From assembly GCA_030280995.1 (NCBI GenBank), contig JASXTE010000005.1, forward strand, positions 14,744,001 to 14,808,000: DNA of 64,000 bases, read 5' to 3'. Of this stretch, positions 1-9,400 are shown piece after piece. Both the position numbers and the translations under genes were made by a program. The first letter of the stretch is position 1; each line of letters begins with the position of its first letter. Source of the DNA: Hemileia vastatrix (taxonomy: Eukaryota; Basidiomycota; Pucciniomycetes; Pucciniales; Zaghouaniaceae). The notes under the pieces are model-generated. The model made no database searches and had not been told where the DNA came from. It saw only the letters and a list, made by a program, of their open reading frames with translations.

Positions 1-1910
1 TCTTTCAGTCCATTGTAAACTAGAAATAACTGCTACCACTCTAGCCCTGGATCTATTGGTTAACTCAGATACCAACTCCAATGCTGAAATTAACTTGGCT
101 TACATGTGTGACATGCTGAATAATCACTACTTATATTTCAGAACACTTTCCATACAACACCAACCACAATTTAACCTTGAGGTTCTTTAAAGCATTCCTA
201 AAATTAGCTTTAAACAGATATTTTGCACAACCTTGCCTGGATTTCTCAGTTACTTGAACTGATAAAAGATCACTCAATTTTCAGAAATGATTCTTGTTGT
301 CCATAAAGAGATCCTCCTATTCAAATCTGTGTTGCACTTTGTCATTTTAGTTCAAATTGAAATGGTGGCACATTTACCCATCTTGAAAACCTCTTCCAGA
401 TCAGAGATGGAAATAAATATTTTGATTGTAAAAAAAATTCTTTGAATCTCTCTTATATACATTGCATGCTTCTACTCTTGCTATTTTTTAGGATTCCAGC
501 TGATTAAATGTTTTGTATTTAAATTATAAGTAATGTTTTTCTCCAAATCTACATGACTAAAATTCATTCTGGATTTCTATTAATAATTTGGTTAAATATG
601 GTTTTTCAACAGCTTCATTAACCAACCCTTATGCACAAGATACATAAATTAACAAATTATATTTTTCTAAATCTAGAAATTTGGCAATATCCTCCCCTGC
701 ATTTCACTATATTAGGGGGTGGTGATTGCCATTTTTTTCATGTCAAAAAATTTTTTTATGTCTGAAAAAAAAATGGCAACACCTCATCCTGAATTTTACT
801 GTGGGAGGGGGTGGAGATTGCCATTTTTTTAATGTCAAAAAAAATATTTATGTAAGAAAAAACAAAATCACAATACCTCTCCCTGAAATTTACTGTGGGA
901 GGGGGTAAAGATTACCAAATTTTCATAAATTCTTAAATAAATCAATAAAAAATATAATCAGCCAAGTAAAAGTAATAGGATTCACAATTCCACCTGCTAA
1001 TGATTTCAGATGTGACCAAAGCCAAATAAATCATATGACAAGCAATGTATTGACAATTCATCCATTCAATACAAATAAATAATTAAATGAACAAATTTAT
1101 ACAATAGCAAGGCTCAATTGCACAAAAGTTTTATTTGATTAATTATATTTAATAATTGATAATTTAAAAATTTATTAAATAAAAATAAAAAAATGGAAAA
1201 TCTTCTAATTACCATATTTGGAACCCCTCCCTAAAGATTTACTATAAATAGGGCCCTTCCCCCTTGCTTTACTTCCCTGGTTTATCAGACTTTGGTTGAT
1301 CTTGAATGAAAAACCAAAATGAGTAAGTGTTTTGCAAGATTCCAAAAAAATGAGAACACTTTTTACAAGATATCAAACAAGGAGTTTCCTTGGTAGTTTG
1401 ATGATTATCTCTTGGATTTTTGATTGATGATTATGCTGAGAAGAGTTCCAAATAGATTTGATGATGCCATCTCCTGAAAAAAATCCAAAACATCAACAAA
1501 TCAGGGGAAAAAAAATTTATAAAGAAGAAAAATTGAGGAAACAAATGATAAAAAACAGTTGAGGAATTGACATACCTTGGGAGTGGTGCAATGAAAAGTA
1601 TCAGAAAAAACATGCATATTACAGAATATCAAAATTCAAAAATGTAAATTAGTTTACATAAAAAGACTCAACTTTAAAAGTAGATATCTCAGAAATTTCT
1701 GAGCCAAAATTGATTATGCTTTCTGGAAATTAAACTCATGCCTATAGAGAACCTGTAATCAAAATAATGTGAGATTTGAATAAGCCAAAATCCAGCAAAT
1801 GTTAATATTCATCCTCATAAAAAAATTACAAAATAGGAAGGACTCATCCAAAACTGATATATAGCTGATCAAATCAGAGCCAAAAGCCTGAAGTATTATT
1901 TGTTGAAATT
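1..1910. other. Non-coding AT-rich segment upstream of Copia-1
   Basis: I see no convincing gene here; the short open frames are AT-rich chance frames. The notable contents are a G-run minisatellite at 715-935 and a TATAAATA box at about 1243-1250, followed by a C-rich stretch and an ATG near 1319. The box and ATG could be a promoter and start of an unrecognised or decayed gene, but no open frame follows. The same sequence recurs at 28281-30190. Confidence 0.5.
715..935 (+). repeat. Minisatellite, about 93-bp unit, 2.4 copies
   Basis: Units begin at 715, 807 and 901, each with five G's followed by T(G/A)(G/A)(T/A)GATT(G/A)CCA, and then runs of T or A. Each unit ends in a block reading roughly CCTGAA(A/T)TTTACTGTGGGA. 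The third unit is partial. It recurs unchanged at 28995-29215. Confidence 0.7.
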
Positions 1911-2508
1911 TCTGCCTCTAATGCCTGACCCATTCCTTACTCCAGCTTCTTACCATCGTCTCAAGTCATTCTCCTTGCTCATATCCTCTTTTCCTGACCT
2001 TTTCCGCCGAGGAACTTCAAAGATACGAGCTCCAGCATCAAGAACAACATTTCTTTCCCACCCGGAGTCAATGTATTGATTCTGGACCTCGAGGACGTGT
2101 TTCTTTACCTGGAGTGTGAATCTTTTCCCCGGCTGGGAACTTTTTCCTTGGATGTGAACCTGTCTCTTTTTCTGTATTGTAGTTTAGTAGTTTTGTCGAC
2201 GTCGTGTTAGTTTCTATTGTTTTGGATGGTGGACTTTGTCATATAATGAGGCCTCTCTTTGCCATTTCCGTTTTCCCCATCCAAATCTTTTTCTTTCTCT
2301 TTTTCTCTATTCTCTTTATCCCTTCCACTGCTTCTTCCTGTCCACTGCTTTCCCTTTTGGCCGCATCTGACAGTCTTTGCACTGTGTGGGGAGAATAGAG
2401 TCTTTTGTCCAGTTTTAGCACACGCTTTGTTGTAGTTACTTGTTGTTGTAAGGTGCACAGTTGCTGATTGACCTGTGTTTAGCTTTCCTTTGTGCTAAAA
2501 CTTCTACA
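1911..2508 (+). repeat. Copia-1 5' LTR (598 bp)
   Basis: Starts TGTTG and ends CTACA, matching the start and end of the Copia-2 3' LTR (16375-17290). It differs by several point changes and lacks two blocks of 82 and 236 nt that the Copia-2 LTR has. Both blocks can be aligned with GT...AG borders, so this LTR equals the spliced form of the other. The sequence just after it (GGTTATGGGCCC, from 2509) is where a primer-binding site should lie; I could not assign the tRNA. Confidence 0.9.
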
Positions 2509-4831
2509 GGTTATGGGCCCAGTTGCCTAAAGCACCTCTCTCAAGAATACTTACAACAAAACCGCTTACTGGACAATAAAACAGCCTTTTCTCTCAGATT
2601 TTGGATCACCCTCTTCACATCTCATCTTCTTTCTCTCCAAATCTTTGCTGTTGACTCGACCAAATCATGGCCTCCAATCAGGATTCAAGTAAGGTTATGG
2701 TCACCCCTCTCACTGACGAATCCTATGACACCTGGGAACACATTATGCGTCTTCACTTTGAAGTTCTGGATCTTTTTGGCATTGTTTCTGGACAAGTCCC
2801 TGCCCCTGTTCCTCACAATGATGGTTCACCTTCAGACGCTGAAATCAAAGCTCAACTTGCTTTATGGATCAAAAATGACACCAGGTGCAGGTATGAAATC
2901 ATCACCAGATTGGATGATGTTAACAAGAAGCTGGTCAACACTTGCCACACCTCTGCTCAAATGTGGTCTGTTCTTGCAAGAAGACACGCCAGCAATAAAG
3001 TTGGATCACGGATTTCTCACTTTCTCTCTATGGTTACTCTTTCTCTTTCTGAAGGAGGAGACCCCAAAACTCATGTTGATGCATTCAAAAGCATTAACTT
3101 CCATATGATCCGTTCTGGGCTCATCATTCCCCAGGAAATTCTTATTTATCTCTTTTTTGCCACTCTTCCACCCTCCTTCAAACATTGGCGTGGTTTGCTC
3201 ACCAGAGACAGACAGGAAATTGATCACCTGCATCTGGATGATGTTTTATCTTCTTTCCTGGATTACGCTGCTGATGACAAAGTTGTTGATGAATTTCACA
3301 ATGCTATGTCAAATGTCAATGCTCACTCTGCCTCAGCTAAATCATCAAAATCATCCAAATCCAAGGCACGCAGCAAACTCTCATGTTCTGTTCATGGTCA
3401 AAATGTTGGACATGATGACAATCATTGCTTTGTTCAACATCCTGAACTCCGTCCCAAGAAGAACCAAGCCAACTCAGCTGCCCCATCAAAGGACAATTCC
3501 AACAAAGCAACTCCTGTTCCCCCTCCTCAGGAAGAACAACCTGATGCCACGGCCAATTGTGCTTTTGTCTTCCCTTCTGATGAAGAATTTCTTTTTACAG
3601 CTGTTGCTTGTTTGTCTGAAAAATCAAATTCTGACTGCATTATCAACGCTTCTGCTTCCATGGCTTCTCATTCCTCAAACCTTTCTCCAATTATTGATTC
3701 TGGGGCCAGCTGTCATATGTTTAACAACAGAGACAGTTTTATCAGTTTTCAACCTGTCAACATTCGAATTCAACTTGCTGGTATTGGGAAATCAATCTAT
3801 GCAACTGGAAAAGGAACTGTTGCTGCTTCTGGAGGAATGGAAGGAAAAGTTTTCTTTTCTGATGCTCTTTATGTCCCTGATCTTGGAAGGAATCTCATCT
3901 CCCTGGGACGTCTTTGGAGAACTGGTTGTCTTCTCATCCCTGCACCAGTTAATCCTACATCAAACTTCATTATTTCACGTAATGGAAAGAATTATATGGG
4001 AGGAGTCATCTCCAATTCATTATTTGAAGTTTCTGTGGTTCCACAAGGCATGTCTCCCCCTAATTCCTCAGCTCTCTATGCAAAAGCTTCAAGTCAGTCT
4101 CTAACTCTCTGGCACAACAGATTAGGACATCCCTACGCCCCATATATTCAAAAACTTTTTAATGGAATGGCATCTGATGTATCTAGTTCTAGTTTGTCTG
4201 ACTCTGAAATGCATTTTTGTGAACCGTGTGTGTTGGGTAAACAAACCCATGCTTCCTTTCCTGGCCAGTTGCCTGTTGCCAAAAATCCTCTTGAAGTTGT
4301 CCACACAGATTTATCTGGGAAAATTCAGCCTCCTTCTTTTGATGGGTCTCAGTATTACCTTAAGTTCACTGATCAGGCCACTTCATACCGTCATGTTTAC
4401 CTTCTTTCCTCAAAAGCCCAAGTATTCAAATATTTCTTGGAATATAAGGCATCTGTAGAGCTGCAATCTGGCTTCAAAATCAAAAAGCTTGTTTGTGACG
4501 GTGGTGGTGAGTATATCAACTCTAGTCTGGTCAACTTTCTTAAACAACATGGCATTGCTCTTCAAGTTACGGCTCCTTACACTCCCCAACAAAATCCAAT
4601 TTCTGAGAGAGGAAACCGTATTACCACTGAAAAATCCAAAACCATGATGTTTCATTCTAATGCACCAATTCACCTATGGTCTGAAGCAGTTAAAACAGCA
4701 GTATATCTTGAAAACAGATTACCAACCAAAGCTCTTCAAAACAAATCAACTCCTTTTGAAGCCTGGAATAAATCCAAACCCAGAGTTTCACACCTCAGAG
4801 TTTTTGGTTGTGCTTGCTATGCTTTCCTTGA
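1911..4831 (+). mobile_element. Copia-1: left part of a Ty1/copia LTR retrotransposon
   Basis: The element begins with an LTR (TGTTGAAATT...CTTCTACA) and encodes Gag, protease and integrase before being cut at 4831, where copia sequence changes abruptly to Gypsy-1 LTR sequence. Reverse transcriptase and RNase H are missing. The last 1,216 bp (3616-4831) are present again at 12867-14082 as the start of Copia-2, so Gypsy-1 is bracketed by a long copia duplication. No target-site duplication can be tested because the right end of this copy is absent. Confidence 0.93.
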
Positions 4832-4916
4832 GAATTCTTACTTAAATAATATTAATATTTATAAAACCAAATTGTTGTCTCTTCTCAGCTCACTCATCGT
4901 TGCCTTCTCTCAATAA
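2667..4916 (+). pseudogene. Copia-1 Gag-protease-integrase, truncated
   Basis: Ty1/copia polyprotein from ATG 2667. In order: Gag with a copia-type N-terminal domain (residues 1-230), a Cys/His knuckle near 240 (CSVHG...GHDDNHC), aspartic protease with DSGAS at 344, the pre-integrase zinc region (WHNRLGH, then CEPC), and the integrase core with Asp548, Asp611 and Glu647 (35 residues between the last two). From codon 723 the frame runs into Gypsy-1 LTR and stops at 4916, adding about 28 foreign residues. Without reverse transcriptase it cannot replicate by itself; a Gag-protease-integrase product is still possible. Confidence 0.9.
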
Positions 4917-5028
4917 ATTAAATAATTTTATTAAAATTTATTTCTTTTATTACCCATACACCTTTCCTCCTTCTCCTCCTCTCTTTCCTTCTTCTATCTT
5001 TCTCCTTCTTCTAGACGACCGGCCGACA
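4832..5028 (+). repeat. Gypsy-1 5' LTR fragment (last 197 bp)
   Basis: Matches 41135-41331 and ends GGCCGACA, the near-inverse of the LTR start TGTCAGCC. The first 943 bp of the LTR, including the TATA box, are missing, so this copy lacks its own upstream promoter. Confidence 0.92.
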
Positions 5029-5739
5029 ACTGAGGGCCTTTCCAAACGACGACGACGATCGAAGCCTGGCGACAAACGACAAAACGCACGGACCACCCAG
5101 CAAAACGAAACTTTTGCCGCGACTGTGTTTCGAACTTGGGTTCGACATCTTAGGTTTATATAATATTAATTTTTATATTATTTTGAAGTGATTTTTCGAT
5201 CACTATAGTAAGTTCACCTTTGCGCCTCTCACTCATATTACTATATTTTTATTGCAATAACAGTGATTGTGGCTTAATTGCTGATTCACTGAGTGTAAGT
5301 GTTCAATTTTTAAAAAAATTTTTTTTTTTTTTCCTAGTTGACCATTATAGAGTGTTAAATCCTCTTAGTCCTAGAAGAATTGACATTATTATTAATACAA
5401 ATTGAATTATTAATTTAATTTTTTTTTTATTATTAATTAATGTTAATTTTGGTTGACTTAAAAGTACATTGTGCTTAGTCCCAATATATTGCCATATTTA
5501 ATATTGGTAATTAATTGGTTGAATTAACTAACTTGTTATTCCCAATTTAAACTTGCAATCCAATTTTTTAAAAAAAAAAAAAAAAATTAATTTTTTAATT
5601 ATTACTTTATATTGAAAGTTATTTTTTCTATAATTTAATTAATTAAAAAATTTTTTTTATATTATTTGGAGCAATTATTGACTAACTTTGATTATTTTTT
5701 TTATAAAGTACAAAGTAAAATATTAATCTTCCCACTAGT
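5029..5739 (+). other. Gypsy-1 untranslated leader
   Basis: This 711-bp stretch lies between the LTR fragment and the gag ATG. The first 130 bp are GC-richer with repeated ACGAC steps; the rest is T- and A-rich with long homopolymers (for example about 5311-5333 and 5564-5586). GTAAGT donors occur near 5208 and 5295, so a leader intron is possible, but I could not settle an acceptor. No tRNA-type primer site was recognised. Confidence 0.6.
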
Positions 5740-6421
5740 ATGTCCAACAATTTGACAGAAAAAATGGATAACATGCAAGTGGATGAAATAGAAATTGACT
5801 ATGATGCTGACACTGTAAGTTCTTCTAAAGTTGGTCATAAAAAATCTTATGCTAACACAAAGAATTCACATACTGCAGGATGTGGAAATGACAGGAAATG
5901 CAAACAAACCAAACCCCCTTCCCCCAGTACCACAGAAGGAAGTAAAGCCTCTAGTGCCTCAAGAAGGTCTTCCAAAAGGCTTCAAAATAAAAAAGCTTCC
6001 TCTGCCACAACAAATCAGCAACCTATCCAGTCATATAAAAGAGTTGAAGACAGAAAATATGACGTACAAAGAAAAGGTAGACACATTGTGGGATCAGGTC
6101 CAAGAACTCAGGAACCAGATTCAGGCCCAGGCCCCTCCTCAATTGCCTCCCAATCAGCTTCAATTTCAGGCTCAACCTTCACAGCCACCCAGCTCAACCA
6201 TCCAAAATCCAAATACTATGGAAGTAGAGCAATGGAAATGGGATTATCTAATGAGTCACTACCAACAGAATGTGCAACACCCTCCTCATCATCAGCCTGG
6301 CCCATCCAGAACACCCAATTTCTATCCACCTCCTCATCCCTACCAACAAAGCAGGAGAAAGAAGGCCCAAGCACAATCCCAAACCCAGTCCCAGGGGAAG
6401 TTTCCTCCTCTGCCATGGTAA
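5740..6421 (+). CDS. Gypsy-1 spliced accessory protein, overlaps gag (predicted 205 aa)
   Basis: Predicted two-exon CDS: 5740-5814 (25 codons shared with gag) joined to 5879-6421 in a different frame. Removing the 64-nt intron 5815-5878 shifts the frame, and the alternative frame stays open to a TAA at 6419-6421. Features are a basic block (KGFKIKK), a probable coiled coil (about residues 60-100, HIKEL.TEN), a Pro/Gln-rich middle, a Trp-rich patch (EQWKWDYL) and a basic C-terminus ending in Trp. The same architecture, splice position and final Trp-stop occur in Gypsy-2 (22440-23055, minus strand), and this frame looks better conserved there than the gag frame. Function is unknown; a regulatory role like that of spliced retroviral accessory proteins is only an analogy. 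Confidence 0.7.
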
Positions 6422-9400
6422 GTAATTTGGTTGATAGTCACTTGGGTATGTTTTCTAATAAATCTTCTTCTGCAGGTAATATTATTGAACATGGTGAAAG
6501 AACAGTTAAACCTGTTAAAAGACAGCTTCCTGTAACTAGTAGCCCTATTGATGTAATTAGCAAATTGTCATTTGATGAACCTTTACATTTAACTTCTACA
6601 TCTTTAATTAATCCTTCTCTTGCAATTAAAAATGATTCTGTTCCCCCTGAAATCTATAACTTAATTGAAAAAACTTCTGAGGAAATATTGAAAGATACCC
6701 TTGATTTTAATATTGTGAAAGACAAACATGTGAGAGATGTGTTAATCCATGAAAATGATAGATTAAATAATTTACACTTGCAATGTAAAGTGAGTTCTTC
6801 TGTACAAGATACAGCTTATTTAAAAATCAAAGAAACCTTGAATATTGTTCTTATTCAACAAAAACAAATAAGAAGTGACCATAGAGCTATCTCAGATAGA
6901 AATATCAGTCTGCATAAGACATTGAGTGAATTGAAACCCCTTATTGAGGAAAATTATTCATTCAAAAATGAAATAAAATCTCTACAAAATGAGTTGAAGA
7001 AACTAAAAAATGACTTCCATGCACTAAGTACCAAACACTCAGTTGCTGAGGACAGAAATGTTCTATCTCTTGCAAAAGTAAATGACCAGATGTCTGAAAT
7101 TCCAAGAATAAGAAACTATGTGTCTGACCTACAGGAAAAGTTCTCAACCTTAACCATCAAAAATGAATTAAATGAGATTTCTGCAAGTAAGCTGCATAAA
7201 AATAAAGGGAAAAAACCTGAACAAAGTTCATCCTTTCTTCCTCATATTTCAACCATTAAACAAACTGACAATGAGTCTGTAAAATCTTTTGCTACTAGCA
7301 AACAATCTTGTGATGGTCATGCACCAGCTGTTTCTGTAAATAATGAAATTTCTGAACACCTGGCTAAACTTCAGGAATTATTACTAATGAATAATTCAAA
7401 CCAAAAAGTGGACCATCCCAGTAGTCAGAAAAATTGGCCTAAGTTAGACCAATATCCTACCTTTGATGGTGATTCTTCCTCTGATTGGCAACACTTTATC
7501 CAGAGAATTGATAATTTAAAGAGATCTTATAAACTACCTGATGAGGAGATTGTTTCTAAGCTAATTTCTTTATTTTCCAATGTAGCCTTGATGTGGTATG
7601 AATCTGTCCTCTTAGATAACAATCATTATACATGGAATGATTGGAAATCCTTGATTGAGAATCAATTTGGTGGTTCAAAATTCAGGTTAGCTCAGCAAAG
7701 ACTGTATGAGAATACTAGATATGTATCCTCCTCTGTTGAAAAGCCCATTGTTTTTCTGATGAAAATAACTAAAATCCTTAGAGCAATTGATCCAAAGATG
7801 GATTATGATATTTGGAGAGATAAAATCTTGTATAAATTACCAAATTCTCTTAGGGATTTGATTGTTGCTAGAACTGAGCATGTAAGGGAAAATTCTTCTT
7901 TCATTAATATCTGTAATGAGGTACTACTCAACCATAGATATGAACCAAAGAATTACCTTAGTAAATCTTATAATGATCAGAATAAACCTTCTATAAAGCT
8001 CCCAGAAAAATCTGGTAAACCCTCTGCCCCAGTTGCACCTAAAAAATATGCAACAAATACTTGTTATAAATGTGACAAACCGTGGCAGAAGGGTCATGTT
8101 TGTGACAAGAAAATTCATCTTGTTGAACAAAATGAAGACACTGATGAAATTGAACTTGATGTCAATAATTCTTCCAGTGACTGTGAAAGTAATATCTCCT
8201 ATGACAATGAATCTGTTAAAGATGTTTTAATGTTGGAACATGATGTCCATTATTTAAATAATATATCTGAAGATTGTGTATTGAATTTATCTTCAGTAGA
8301 AAATGCTGAGATAATTAAAGATATTACTAACAATTCTATTCCTATATCCCCTTTAAAGGCACCTGTTATCATTAATGGTAAAAATGTTGATGTAGTTCTT
8401 GATTCTGGTGCTGGAGGAAGTGTAGTATCTGAAAAAGCTTTGGCTTCAGTGGATAAGGAATATTTGAGTAAATTATTGCCTATAACTTCTGAAAAATGGA
8501 GAGGGTATGGTTCTACCTTATTTCCTATTGGCAAATACAAAACCTCTGTATTCTTCAAATATAATGGTGGTTTTGTCAGAGCTATTTGTGAGTTTGTTGT
8601 CATGAAAAATGATAATTTGAGCAATTGGTTTATTATGGGAAATGATATTTTAACCATGTTTGGTGTGAAACTGGACCCAGCAAATAATTGCTTTACCTTA
8701 GGAATGAATGGGAAAAGAAAATTCAAAATTTCTTCTCCTAAACCTTCTGGGCATTTGTTGAAATCTTGTAACTCACTGACCCAATGTAAAGGTAGAACAA
8801 CAACTGAAATGGATGATTTATTACATGAAATAAATACCGCTTCTTTTGGTGATCATTTGACTAATGAACAAAAGGATTCTATTGTTGCCTCTATTACCTC
8901 TTTCCCTATGGCTTTTGCTCATGGTTCTCATGTCTTGGGAATTGTTCAGGAAGAGATGAAAATTACCTTATCCTGTAATTTGAGTGATATTCCTCCTTCC
9001 CTTAAGAAAAAACCATATCCTGCTTCTCCATCAAAAAGAAAAGATATTGAAGATAATATTGAAACATTATTGAAAATGAATATCATTGAGAAAGTGAATG
9101 TCACCCCCAAATATTGTGTCATCTCCCCAGTCTTAATTTCATATGAAAAAGATAAAGCTAGATTATGTGGGGATTACAGAGCTTTAAATACTTATACTGT
9201 TGATGATATTTATCCTTTACCCAGAATTAATTCAATACATGCTACCTTGCAAGGTGCAAAATTTATTAGTTGTCTGGATGGTAATAAAGGTTATCATCAA
9301 GTTCCAGTTGAGAAAAATTCTCAAAATTTTTTGCTTATTGCTACTCATATGGGAATATATAAGTATGTTAGGATGCCATTTGGCCCTAAAAATGCTCCTT

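Noticed and set aside
3157..4104. Long second frame inside Copia-1 (and at 31437, 12945)
   Set aside because: It is a Leu/Ile-rich shadow of the copia frame with no start context, splice signal or independent homologue, unlike the Gypsy-1 overlap.
5129..5152. GGTTCGA-like sequence in the Gypsy-1 leader, resembling a tRNA B box
   Set aside because: No A box at the right distance and no cloverleaf could be drawn.
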